From contig NZ_MAYT01000012.1 of the NCBI RefSeq assembly GCF_001685015.1, positions 165,268 to 229,267 of the forward strand: a DNA stretch of 64,000 bases, written 5' to 3'. Made by a program: the position numbers and the translations under genes. The DNA is from Pseudobacillus wudalianchiensis (GTDB taxonomy: Bacteria > Bacillota > Bacilli > Bacillales > Domibacillaceae). Below are positions 32,253 through 40,373 of this stretch, in pieces. The notes under the pieces are model-generated. The model worked only from the letters and a program-made list of their open reading frames with translations. It did not search any database and was not told the origin of the DNA. How positions within the stretch are numbered: position 1 is the stretch's first letter; each line of letters starts with the position of its first letter.

Positions 32253-33779
32253 TCACCTGCCTTGCGCACGCGCTTTTCTTTTAAGAAGGTTCAGCAATTG
32301 ATTAAACCCTTCCTTATAGAAGAAGAACAGGCCGGCTACGTAAAACAACACGCCGAGCGGAACGATAATCACTAGCTGCCATAATGAATACAAACTGGAA
32401 ATTGGCGTAAATTCTTTTAAAAGATAGAGCGGGATGACCATGAACGCCGTTACGATCAGTACGCGTCCAATAAGACCGATCAGCCGCGTCGCCTCTTTTT
32501 TCTCAAAATCTTTATAGACGAAAACCGTACTGACGACTAAATAATAAATAGACACGAACGAACCGGTCAGCGCTAATCCTGGATAGCCGAACGGCCCGAC
32601 GAATAGCCAGTTTAACAGAGCATTCAACGCGATGGTCGTCACACTAATCCGGAACACAACTTTTGTTTTTCCACGGGCATACATTGATTTTGATACGATG
32701 TATTGCAGTCCCTGCGTCACAATGGTTGGCAAGTAATACAAGAGAGCGAGATACGTATTATACGTATCATGAGCAGTGAATTTCCCCCGCTCAAAGATGA
32801 AAGAAATCGCTTCTTGTCCGACTAACAGCAATCCAGCCGCAATCGGAGCCAGTGTTAACAAAGAAACTTGCATTCCCATGAAAAAGGTATTTTGGAACTT
32901 TTTCTGCTCATCGACTTGTTCAGACAATAAGGTAAAAATGATAACCGCAATCGTTGTCCCATAAATAGTGTGGGGAATACTTGTAATCAGTGATGCGTTA
33001 TTTAAATAAGTGACCGCACCAGGAATGGTGCTGGCTGCGAACGACTTATTGACAAACATATTAATCTGGCCAACTACTGAATTAAGCAAAGAAGGAATGA
33101 GCAGCACGAGAAACGCCCGTTGAAACTCTTTTTCTACTTTTAAAGCAGGGGTCCAGCGCCAGTCTTTCCTCCATAAGAAGAACAGTTGAACAAGAATGCC
33201 AAGCACCGTTCCAAAGATGAAACCGTACGCTAAGCTATTGATGCCCCATTGATCAGAAAAGAGTAAAGCGAAGATGGCGCCCATTAACGTAGCGGACAGC
33301 TTAGAAATTTGTGAAGGCACAAAAATCCGCCGCCCTTGCAAATAAGAATCCAGAATCCCATTAAGCGCAATCGCACTCATAAATAGGAAAAAAAAGCGTG
33401 TAACCGAAATCGCGATTTTAGCTGTTTCTAGCGTCATTTTTCCATAGATCAACGGTACGAAATAAGGCGCCAACAGCCAGCCGACAAAGGAAATAACAAG
33501 GAACAGCAGCACGGTCAAGTTCATGATTGCATTGGCATTATGTTCCGTTTGCTCTGGCTCATCCTTTCGATTTTTCACATACATCGGTAAAAACACATTA
33601 TTAAACCCGCCGGAAATCATCGCAATCACGAGGGTGATGAATGAAAATGCCAGCAAATACCCATCTGTATAATGACTTGCCCCAAACTCCTTTGCAATAA
33701 TACTCTCTCTTAAAAAGCCGGAAAACTTGACAACAATCGCCAGCAATCCGAGCCAGAGAGCCGTCTTTTTCAACGACAC
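32253..33779 (-). CDS. MurJ/MviN-family lipid-linked sugar flippase
   Basis: Encodes 508 residues from a GTG at the 33779 end, preceded by GAGGTG. The open frame continues 54 codons upstream, but that part is encoded by 21-bp repeats and is not family-like. About 14 transmembrane helices are visible, with the MOP-superfamily opening GFLRESIIAKEFGASHYTDG and SGGFNNVFLPMYV. MurJ flips lipid II; paralogues carry other undecaprenyl-linked sugars. Its pairing with a lipoprotein and location near csaB and a ManNAcA pathway suggest wall-polymer repeat units as cargo, but a lipid II role is equally open. Confidence 0.85.
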   Translation of the reverse strand: MSLKKTALWLGLLAIVVKFSGFLRESIIAKEFGASHYTDGYLLAFSFITLVIAMISGGFNNVFLPMYVKNRKDEPEQTEHNANAIMNLTVLLFLVISFVGWLLAPYFVPLIYGKMTLETAKIAISVTRFFFLFMSAIALNGILDSYLQGRRIFVPSQISKLSATLMGAIFALLFSDQWGINSLAYGFIFGTVLGILVQLFFLWRKDWRWTPALKVEKEFQRAFLVLLIPSLLNSVVGQINMFVNKSFAASTIPGAVTYLNNASLITSIPHTIYGTTIAVIIFTLLSEQVDEQKKFQNTFFMGMQVSLLTLAPIAAGLLLVGQEAISFIFERGKFTAHDTYNTYLALLYYLPTIVTQGLQYIVSKSMYARGKTKVVFRISVTTIALNALLNWLFVGPFGYPGLALTGSFVSIYYLVVSTVFVYKDFEKKEATRLIGLIGRVLIVTAFMVIPLYLLKEFTPISSLYSLWQLVIIVPLGVLFYVAGLFFFYKEGFNQLLNLLKRKARAQGR

Positions 33780-33870
33780 AAAACCCACCTCAATATAAAA
33801 TAGGAATAGAAAACTCAATACTTTATAATACCGTAAATTAAGTGGGAAGTTAACTAGGAGTATGGGGTGT

Positions 33871-33954
33871 GCGCTCATAAAAGCCTGGATTGCGCTCCTA
33901 TTCGACAAAAGATCGCGCACAATCGACAAGATTGCGCGCACAAACCAACAAAAA
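33871..33954 (+). repeat. 21-bp repeat array 2 (four units)
   Basis: Unit marks at 33876, 33897, 33918 and 33939, exactly 21 bp apart, with the same CGCTCAYAA / TCGACAAAAG consensus and orientation as array 1. It lies between the tspO terminator and the flippase gene, and extends the flippase frame artificially (7-residue pattern VRAILSI, VRDLLSN, RSAIQAF on the minus strand). Confidence 0.85.
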
Positions 33955-33977
33955 AACGCCGTACAGCATGGCGTTTT
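33953..33977 (-). terminator. Terminator of tspO
   Basis: An AAAACGCC/GGCGTTTT stem overlapping the stop codon, with a T-run on the minus strand. Confidence 0.85.
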
Positions 33978-34458
33978 AGTTCATTTTCCAGATAGAATAG
34001 TTTAACCCAAGAGCAAATGTGACCCAAGCGGCATAAGGGATCATTAAATTTCCAGCGGTGCGATCCAATTGGTAAAATTCATACGCTGTTAAGGTGATCA
34101 TGCCAAGGAGAAGGGCGATCTCTACAAAGGCAGCTCCGCGCAAATTCCATTTAAAAAATAGGAAAGACCAGAGAAAGTTCAAGCCGAGCTGAATGTCGTA
34201 AGGAAGAAGCCGTTCCTTCTTTTCCGTTTTGGCGGCCGCCCGGTAGCGAGCGATGCCCATGGCGGTGTACAACCCGGTCCAGACAGTAGGGAACACCCAG
34301 GATGGAGGGGAGAAGTCAGGCTTTTCTAAGCGCTTGTACTCTTTTTTAGCATTTCGTGTAGCGAAATAGCCGACCAGTGATCCGCCTACAACGGGTAATA
34401 AAACGTTCGCAGTTAATTTTCCGGCGTTGATTTTTCCGTTTACTTTTAGCAGTTCCAT
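33976..34458 (-). CDS. tspO: TspO/MBR tryptophan-rich sensory protein
   Basis: Encodes 160 residues with five predicted membrane helices. Family signatures: PSWVFPTVWTGLYTAMGIA in the loop and helix 2, LNFLWSFLFFKWNLRGAAF, and WVTFALGLNYSIW in helix 5. The ATG has a strong AAAGGAGGTG site. TspO proteins bind porphyrins and degrade protoporphyrin IX in vitro; in Bacillus they have been linked to stress responses. It has its own terminator and a repeat array just downstream. Confidence 0.93.
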   Translation of the reverse strand: MELLKVNGKINAGKLTANVLLPVVGGSLVGYFATRNAKKEYKRLEKPDFSPPSWVFPTVWTGLYTAMGIARYRAAAKTEKKERLLPYDIQLGLNFLWSFLFFKWNLRGAAFVEIALLLGMITLTAYEFYQLDRTAGNLMIPYAAWVTFALGLNYSIWKMN

Positions 34459-34520
34459 GTCGCACCTCCTTTCATTCTTATTCTATCTATTGCTTTCTTT
34501 TAGTTCGTTTAAACTTTTAT

Positions 34521-34550
34521 TTGGTTCTGCTTTCCAAATTGTTATATAAT
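34521..34550 (+). promoter_or_regulatory. Sigma-A promoter of the RsbR-like gene
   Basis: TTGGTT, 18 bp, TATAAT, 37 bp upstream of the start codon; the -10 is a perfect match. Confidence 0.6.
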
Positions 34551-34587
34551 ACACCATGGAGACATACGCCAATCAGGGGGAGAGCTA

Positions 34588-35412
34588 ATGGAATTAAACA
34601 AAAAGATGTATACGTTTCTAATAGAGAAAGCAAAGCAGCTGACAGAGGAATGGTACGAGTCATTAGATAAAAGCGATCCATCCGGTGTGTATGCTTCAAA
34701 TGATCCTGAAGTGGTGAAGAAGCTAAAAGAGCAGAACTTCAGATTCCATGGATACTTGTGCAATCTTCTCATCGAAGAAGAAGAGGATTTCTATAAAAAG
34801 TTTGATGACTGGATTTTTGAAGTATCCAGAAGCAAAGATCATCTTAACACACCGATTCATTTTATTATCCGTGAATTCATGCGCGTCCGCCTGCAATACA
34901 TGGAATTTATCAATGAATTCGCCAGAGAGAATAGCGATATCAGCCATGAACGTGTAGATGAGTGGAAGGACAAGTTTGTCAAAGCCTTCGACAAGGTCGT
35001 GTTGAAGTTTACGGAAGAGACGTATACATATCAAACGAAAATGCTTCAGGCCCAGCGAGAAATGATCAACGAATTAAGCTCACCGGTTATTATGTTAAAG
35101 GGCGGCGTCGCTCTGTTGCCGTTAGTCGGTGACATTGACACGCAAAGAGCGAAATTCCTGTTAGAAAACACATTAAAACAATGTGCTAAGCTGCAGGTGA
35201 ATCATTTATTAATTGATATATCGGGCGTCGTGATGATTGACACAATGGTAGCCTATCAGTTATTCCAGCTGATTGAAGCCTTGAATTTAATCGGAGTCAA
35301 ATCTACTTTATCCGGCATTCGGCCTGAAATTGCCCAGACGGCTGTTCAGCTCGGACTTAATTTTGATTCCGTTCATACAGTCAGCACGCTATCAAGAGCG
35401 CTTGATTTTTAA
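34588..35412 (+). CDS. RsbR-family stressosome protein (STAS domain)
   Basis: A 274-residue protein with a variable N-terminal non-haem-globin-like helical domain (about 1-150) and a C-terminal STAS domain (about 160-274). The two Thr sites phosphorylated in RsbRA appear conserved: Thr185 in VGDIDTQRAK and Thr219 in GVVMIDTMVAYQL. Such proteins form the stressosome with RsbS and RsbT and control sigma-B, or a related output. No rsbS/rsbT partner lies in the window, so it is a stand-alone paralogue. GGGGGAG precedes the ATG. Confidence 0.9.
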   Translation: MELNKKMYTFLIEKAKQLTEEWYESLDKSDPSGVYASNDPEVVKKLKEQNFRFHGYLCNLLIEEEEDFYKKFDDWIFEVSRSKDHLNTPIHFIIREFMRVRLQYMEFINEFARENSDISHERVDEWKDKFVKAFDKVVLKFTEETYTYQTKMLQAQREMINELSSPVIMLKGGVALLPLVGDIDTQRAKFLLENTLKQCAKLQVNHLLIDISGVVMIDTMVAYQLFQLIEALNLIGVKSTLSGIRPEIAQTAVQLGLNFDSVHTVSTLSRALDF

Positions 35413-35413
35413 A

Positions 35414-35446
35414 AAGGCTCCGGGACACTTTCCGGGGCTTCTTTAA
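35414..35446 (+). terminator. Terminator-like hairpin after the RsbR-like gene
   Basis: AAGGCTCCGG/CCGGGGCTT stem with one bulged G and only a short T-rich tail, so termination may be partial. Confidence 0.5.
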
Positions 35447-35464
35447 TAGGAAAGGAGAGAGGGC

Positions 35465-36424
35465 ATGAATATAAAAAAGCGGGACCTCCCCTTAAAGATT
35501 CACAAATTGGAAGCCTTGTTTCGCCGGCTGCCTGAGTTTCATGCAAAAAGATCTATCATAAAGGCTGAGCTCGATAAAAGCTGGGCGGGACATCGTGGTG
35601 AGGAGGCGCTTGATTATTATCTGGCTAATTTGCAGGGCAGACAACCGCTGACGCTGCATGGACTTCGACTTCTCGGCTGCAATGGTTACTTTTTTCAACT
35701 GGACACTTTACTTCTTTATCCAAACATGGCCGTCATCCTTGAGACAAAAAACATAGCCGGCACACTATTTTTCGACCGATCCTTTCAACAGCTTGTGCGT
35801 CTTCAGGAAAGCGGGGAAGATGTATTCTCTGACCCTCTGCTGCAAATCCAACGCCAACAGCGTCAGCTTCTAGCCTGGCTCGCTAGTCATCATCTAACTG
35901 ACTTTCCTGTGATTCCACTCGTTGTCATTAGTTTCCCCACTACGAAAATTACTGCTGATCCCACCCACACAGAAGCGTTTCAAAAAGTCCTCCATGCCGC
36001 TGCTCTTCCTAACAAGATCGAAGAACTGCATCGGCGTTATCCGACTAACATCTTAACGTTAACAGAATTAGAAAAAATGGCTCATTGTCTCAAAGCTCAA
36101 CATACTCCCCACGATCCAAACCTCCTCGAGAAATTTCAAATTTCCCAATCCGAACTGCTAAAAGGAGTTCACTGTCCTGTCTGCCAGCACATTCCGATGC
36201 CACGAACAAGAGGGAAATGGCACTGTCTCCGCTGTCATCATCAATCCAGTGATGCTCATATTCAAGCTCTTGCTGACTACGTGTTTTTTCACGGCAATAC
36301 GATCACCAACAAAGAATTTCGTGAATACATGCAGCTCGACTCGCGTTTCAAGGCGACCCGCCTTTTAAAAGAATTAAGCCTGCCCTACTTTGGCAGTCAA
36401 AAAAACCGGACTTATCGGTTATGA
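35465..36424 (+). CDS. NERD-domain nuclease-like protein with zinc ribbon
   Basis: A 319-residue protein. The NERD domain (about 40-180) has the PD-(D/E)xK-type residues in FFQLDTLLLY (Asp about 79) and VILETKN (Glu-x-Lys about 92-94). A zinc ribbon with CPVC and CLRC (about 236-259) follows, with a C-terminal helical region. NERD proteins are predicted nucleases linked to DNA processing and often to mobile or defence contexts; the substrate is unknown. GGAAAGGAGAG sets the ATG. The stop codon lies in the first unit of repeat array 3. Confidence 0.88.
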   Translation: MNIKKRDLPLKIHKLEALFRRLPEFHAKRSIIKAELDKSWAGHRGEEALDYYLANLQGRQPLTLHGLRLLGCNGYFFQLDTLLLYPNMAVILETKNIAGTLFFDRSFQQLVRLQESGEDVFSDPLLQIQRQQRQLLAWLASHHLTDFPVIPLVVISFPTTKITADPTHTEAFQKVLHAAALPNKIEELHRRYPTNILTLTELEKMAHCLKAQHTPHDPNLLEKFQISQSELLKGVHCPVCQHIPMPRTRGKWHCLRCHHQSSDAHIQALADYVFFHGNTITNKEFREYMQLDSRFKATRLLKELSLPYFGSQKNRTYRL

Positions 36425-36516
36425 GCGGGGATGGCTCGGTTATGCGCGCAATCTTGTCGATTATGAGCGAACTTTTGTCGAATGTGAGCGCAACCGCCAC
36501 TTTTATGAGCGTAGCA
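36412..36516 (-). repeat. 21-bp repeat array 3 (five units, opposite orientation)
   Basis: Unit marks at 36421, 36442, 36463, 36484 and 36505, exactly 21 bp apart, with the reverse complement of the array 1/2 consensus. The first unit overlaps the stop of the NERD gene. It lies between convergent genes. An open frame of 126 codons that starts here and runs over the glycosyltransferase gene is spurious. Confidence 0.85.
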
Positions 36517-36534
36517 CTCAATACACACAAAAAA

Positions 36535-36561
36535 CCCCCTGCGGCCACTAGGCAGCAGGGG
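36535..36561 (-). terminator. Terminator of the csaB-glycosyltransferase unit
   Basis: A CCCCTGC/GCAGGGG stem with a GTTTTTTG tail on the minus strand, 10 bp from the glycosyltransferase stop. Confidence 0.85.
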
Positions 36562-36571
36562 ATTCCTCACA

Positions 36572-37738
36572 TTATTTCGCTTTCAAGTAAATTTCTTCAT
36601 ATTTCTCCGCGGCTGCTAAGTGAGAATACTCAGCTTCGATCTTCGCGCGGGCACGTTCTGCGAGCTGGCGGCCTTTTTCTGGGTTATCCAATAGCTCGAT
36701 CATCGCGGCTGATAACTCTTCTACGTTTTTTTCTTCGACGAGCAAGCCGTCTACGTTATGATCGACGATTTCTTTTAAGCCGCCGACAGCGCAGGCGATG
36801 AGCGGCTGGCCGGAGCCCATTGCTTCAAGTGCAGAAATCGAAGTCGCTTCTTCGACTCCAGCAGAGTGGACGCTTGGCACTAAGATAACGTCTGCTAGTG
36901 CGTAATATTCCTTAATCACATCATGCGGGATGGCCCCAAGCAGTGTCACGTTGTTTTCCAGCTTTCTTTCCGCAATCAGGCGCTTCATTTCGTCCATCGC
37001 TTCGCCTGTTCCTGCATAGATCAGCTGGGCGTTTGGATACTTCTCCAATACGGCTGGCAAGGATAAAATCGGATAGATGACGCCGTTTTTCTTCGTTAAC
37101 CGGCGCGGCACGAAGAAGATCGGAGCGTCAGCAGACAAGCCGTGCTTTTGGCGGTATGCCGCTTTGTTTTCTGTGTCCGGACGGAAGTCGTCCACATTAA
37201 TAAAGTTACGGATGGCGGTACCGGTCACACCCGCTTCACGCTCCACATATTCTTTAATGCGCGTATCAACGGTAATAATCGCACGCGTGCTGCGGTACGC
37301 TTTTACTTCTTCTTCCATTAAAAAGCGTTCTTCTGGGCTGTCTTTTAAAATATTGCCGGCACTAAGCGCTTCATATGTTAAGTAGCCATGCACAGTGGAC
37401 ACAACCGGAAGGCCGGCATCAAGTGCTGCGAATGTCGCATAGACTTCTTGAGCATTCACAATGTCATAGTTTTTATGCTTGACTTGTTCCATCAGCTTTT
37501 GCAGCATTTTCTTCCGTGCTTTTAAGCCGTAGACAAAGCCTTTTCCTTTAGATAATTTATTCATTAAAAAGCCGGGACCGCGCACCTTTGCTTTTTGTTC
37601 AAACTCGGGTATATCAGAAAAAGAAAGAACATCCACTTCATGGCCGCGCGCTTCCAACCCTGCTTTCAGCGTTGCCACGTGAACCGACAAACCGCCTGTA
37701 TGTGGATAATGGTAGACCGTCGCAAGCAAAATCTTCAT
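36572..37738 (-). CDS. GT4-family glycosyltransferase
   Basis: Encodes 388 residues from the ATG at the 37738 end (GCGAGGG six bases upstream). The N-terminal GT-B lobe has YHYPHTGGLSVHVATLKAGL; the C-terminal lobe has the nucleotide-sugar-binding EEATSISALEAMGSGQPLIA and VEEKNVEEL regions typical of the GT4 group. It lies 14 bp downstream of csaB on the same strand and is probably co-transcribed, so it is likely to add a sugar to the wall polymer. Donor and acceptor cannot be read from sequence. Confidence 0.88.
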   Translation of the reverse strand: MKILLATVYHYPHTGGLSVHVATLKAGLEARGHEVDVLSFSDIPEFEQKAKVRGPGFLMNKLSKGKGFVYGLKARKKMLQKLMEQVKHKNYDIVNAQEVYATFAALDAGLPVVSTVHGYLTYEALSAGNILKDSPEERFLMEEEVKAYRSTRAIITVDTRIKEYVEREAGVTGTAIRNFINVDDFRPDTENKAAYRQKHGLSADAPIFFVPRRLTKKNGVIYPILSLPAVLEKYPNAQLIYAGTGEAMDEMKRLIAERKLENNVTLLGAIPHDVIKEYYALADVILVPSVHSAGVEEATSISALEAMGSGQPLIACAVGGLKEIVDHNVDGLLVEEKNVEELSAAMIELLDNPEKGRQLAERARAKIEAEYSHLAAAEKYEEIYLKAK

Positions 37739-37752
37739 GAAAAACCCTCGCT

Positions 37753-38859
37753 TCACATAAATTTTTTCTTTAATAGTTCAATATTTTCTAAGGCCTCTCT
37801 GCGCATTTCAGCTGCATTAGCCGCAACCACCTCGCTCAGCTCTTTACGGTGAGCGAGTACATAACGGGCATTTTCTTTCATCTTCGCTGGATCAAATGCT
37901 TCGAGCGGGAAAGAATACTCCCACATGCCAGAGCGCTTTAAGAGGCTTTCTACCTTTTTATCATAACTGATTCCGATATGAGGCACATGAGAAAGCGCCG
38001 AGAAAATTAAGGAATGAAGACGCAGGCCAATCGTCATCTCACATTCACCGATAAAATTCAAGTATTGGTTGGGCGTAAAGTCGCCGCCGAGAAGGAAACA
38101 GTCATCTGCCCGCTTCATCAGCTGCATCACACGCTTGGAAGCATCGACATCGTGATGGCCTTCCATCGGCACGAATACTGGGGTAATGCCTTCTGTCTCA
38201 ACCAGTTCATCGAGCACATCGGCGAGCTTGCCGTAATAGTCATCATGCTCAAACCACGGACGAGTGGAGACAGCGACAAGCTTTTCTGTGCCTTTCACTG
38301 GCAGGCTCTTCATGCAGGCATCGTCTGGCTTCTTTTGAAAAGCAAAGACGATATCCGCCGTTACAACAGTTTCTGGCCGCTTAACACCAAGATTATGCAA
38401 ATAGTCTTTTGAATACTGGTCGCGCACCGTTACGAAATCGGCACGGTTCGCAAATACTTTCATTAAAATCTTGCCCCATGTAGAAGTAACCGGACCGATG
38501 CCTTGTGAAAAGAACATGACCTTCGCTCCGCATAGCTTTGCTAAAAAAGCAATGAGCAAATAATAAGGAAGCGGACCGAATAAAAATTTCGTTGGATATG
38601 TATCCTGCAGCAAGCCGCCGCCGCCGCTAATCAATAAATCCGCTTCTCGCAGCGCCTGAATCTTTCCTTTATTATCATGGCGCCAGCCGCGGTAGACAGT
38701 CTTGACGTTGTGTTCTTTTGCCGTCTGTTCCGGCGACAAGGAAAACACGGTTATATCTATGTCTTTTATCTCATTTCGCAAATTATCAACAATCGCTTCC
38801 AGGATCGCTTCATCACCGGTATTGCCTAATCCATAAAATCCCGAAATCACAACCTTCAA
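37753..38859 (-). CDS. csaB: Polysaccharide pyruvyl transferase CsaB
   Basis: Encodes 368 residues from a TTG at the 38859 end, seven bases after GAAGGAGG; the open frame runs six codons further. The family hallmarks are YGLGNTGDEAILEAIV at the N-terminus, the glycine-rich ADLLISGGGGLLQD and the C-terminal GLRLHSLIFSALSHVPHIGISYDKK. CsaB adds a ketal-linked pyruvate to a ManNAc residue of the secondary wall polysaccharide, the group that SLH domains bind. It therefore explains how all SLH proteins of this window are anchored. Confidence 0.95.
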   Translation of the reverse strand: MKVVISGFYGLGNTGDEAILEAIVDNLRNEIKDIDITVFSLSPEQTAKEHNVKTVYRGWRHDNKGKIQALREADLLISGGGGLLQDTYPTKFLFGPLPYYLLIAFLAKLCGAKVMFFSQGIGPVTSTWGKILMKVFANRADFVTVRDQYSKDYLHNLGVKRPETVVTADIVFAFQKKPDDACMKSLPVKGTEKLVAVSTRPWFEHDDYYGKLADVLDELVETEGITPVFVPMEGHHDVDASKRVMQLMKRADDCFLLGGDFTPNQYLNFIGECEMTIGLRLHSLIFSALSHVPHIGISYDKKVESLLKRSGMWEYSFPLEAFDPAKMKENARYVLAHRKELSEVVAANAAEMRREALENIELLKKKFM

Positions 38860-38960
38860 ACGGATGTCCTCCTTCAAATCAAATGCTTAAAAAGCTAAAC
38901 TACATTTTAACACTTGTCCTATAGACATTCAACGAAATTAGTGCAAGCTGGAAGTGAATT

Positions 38961-38969
38961 TGCTATACT
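38961..38969 (+). promoter_or_regulatory. Extended -10 promoter of wecC
   Basis: TGCTATACT (TGN plus TATACT), with a weak GTGCAA at the -35 position 17 bp upstream, about 98 bp before the wecC start, leaving a leader with a strong hairpin. Confidence 0.55.
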
Positions 38970-39011
38970 ATTGGAAGCAATGAAATTCAATTATACTAGC
39001 ATAGGATAGAC

Positions 39012-39039
39012 GTTCAAAATGGGCTCACCATTTTTGAAC
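39012..39039 (+). promoter_or_regulatory. Leader hairpin upstream of wecC
   Basis: An inverted repeat GTTCAAAATGG / CCATTTTTGAAC with a 5-base loop and one unpaired base. No T-run follows, so it is not a simple terminator; it ends 27 bp before the start codon. Confidence 0.6.
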
Positions 39040-39066
39040 AACTTCTGTTAGAAAGGATTTTTTTAC

Positions 39067-40362
39067 ATGCAAAAAATTTGCGTCATTGGTTTAGGATATA
39101 TTGGTCTGCCGACAGCGGCCGTATTCGCCCGTGCCGGCTTTTCTGTAGTAGGAGTAGACGTCAATAAGCAAGTAGTCGAACGTTTAAATAAAGGTGAAAT
39201 CATTATCGAAGAAGTAGGCTTGCCAGAAGTCGTAAAGGAAGTTGTTGATTCAGGCAGACTGCGTGCTTCACTCGAACCGGAGGAAGCAGATGCTTTCATT
39301 ATTTCTGTTCCGACACCGATTCATGAAGACTGCACAGCGAACGTGGATTATGTTCGCAGTGCGACAGAAGCGGTCGTTCCGTATTTGAAAAAAGGCGACG
39401 TCGTCATCGTGGAATCGACTATTCCGCCACGCACAATGGACGATGTTGTCGCACCAATCATCGAAGCAGCTGGCTTTAACCCGAAAGAGGATGTGGCGAT
39501 TGCACACTGCCCAGAACGAGTGTTGCCAGGCCGGATTTTAATTGAGCTTGTGGAAAATACGCGCATTGTTGGCGGTTTAACACCAGAAGCTACAACAAAG
39601 GCCGCGAATGTGTACCGTCAAATCGTCACAGGCGATGTGATTGAAACAGAAGCCGTGACAGCTGAAATGTCAAAGCTCATGGAAAATACATTCCGCGATG
39701 TGAACATTGCGCTCGCTAATGAGTTGGCGAAAATTTCAGCTCGTCTTGGCGTGGATGCGCATAAAGTCATTGAGCTTGCGAATAAGCATCCGCGTGTGAA
39801 CATTCACCAGCCAGGACCAGGCGTTGGCGGCCATTGTCTCGCGGTTGACCCTTACTTCATCGTGGAAAAAGCACCGGAAGAAGCGCTCATGATCCAGCTT
39901 TCCCGTGACATTAACAACTCGATGCCAGACTTTGTCATTGAGCAAATCATTAAGCTGACGTCGGAGTTAAAGGAACCAAAAATTGCCTTGTTTGGTTTAA
40001 CGTATAAAGGCAATATTGATGATGTACGCGAAAGCCCAGCAATCGAAATTGTAGAGAAGGTGCTGGCTAACCCGCGTTATGACGTTCGCGTCCATGATCC
40101 GCACGTTAGAGACGAACAAGTGCCGTTCCCGCTCGTTTCCTTTGAGGAAGCCGTTAAAGGGGCGAACCTGCTCGTTGTATTAGCGGATCACAATGAATTT
40201 AAAATGATCGACAAAAACGTCTTGCTGTCCGAAATGGAAACGCCAGTTGTCTTCGATACGAAGAACTGCACGAATCTGGAGCAAGAAGAAGGGCTTACGG
40301 TCTACCGTATCGGGGACGTAACTGGCCTGCAAGCCATTGCGGTCAAACCAATCAATAGCTAA
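39067..40362 (+). CDS. wecC: UDP-N-acetyl-D-mannosamine dehydrogenase (WecC type)
   Basis: A 431-residue nucleotide-sugar dehydrogenase. The N-terminal Rossmann motif is GLGYIGLPTAA; then AHCPERVLPG, the NTFRDVNIALANEL central helix and the catalytic Cys in GVGGHCLAVDPYFI (about 257). These features match WecC, which oxidises UDP-ManNAc to UDP-ManNAcA with NAD+, better than UDP-glucose dehydrogenase. It is divergent from csaB and 3-12 bp from the WecG/TagA gene, so UDP-ManNAcA for the wall polymer is the likely product. Confidence 0.92.
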   Translation: MQKICVIGLGYIGLPTAAVFARAGFSVVGVDVNKQVVERLNKGEIIIEEVGLPEVVKEVVDSGRLRASLEPEEADAFIISVPTPIHEDCTANVDYVRSATEAVVPYLKKGDVVIVESTIPPRTMDDVVAPIIEAAGFNPKEDVAIAHCPERVLPGRILIELVENTRIVGGLTPEATTKAANVYRQIVTGDVIETEAVTAEMSKLMENTFRDVNIALANELAKISARLGVDAHKVIELANKHPRVNIHQPGPGVGGHCLAVDPYFIVEKAPEEALMIQLSRDINNSMPDFVIEQIIKLTSELKEPKIALFGLTYKGNIDDVRESPAIEIVEKVLANPRYDVRVHDPHVRDEQVPFPLVSFEEAVKGANLLVVLADHNEFKMIDKNVLLSEMETPVVFDTKNCTNLEQEEGLTVYRIGDVTGLQAIAVKPINS

Positions 40363-40373
40363 GGGTGTCTGTA

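Noticed and set aside
36421..36801. 126-aa ORF
   Set aside because: It begins in repeat array 3 and then runs antisense through the glycosyltransferase gene.
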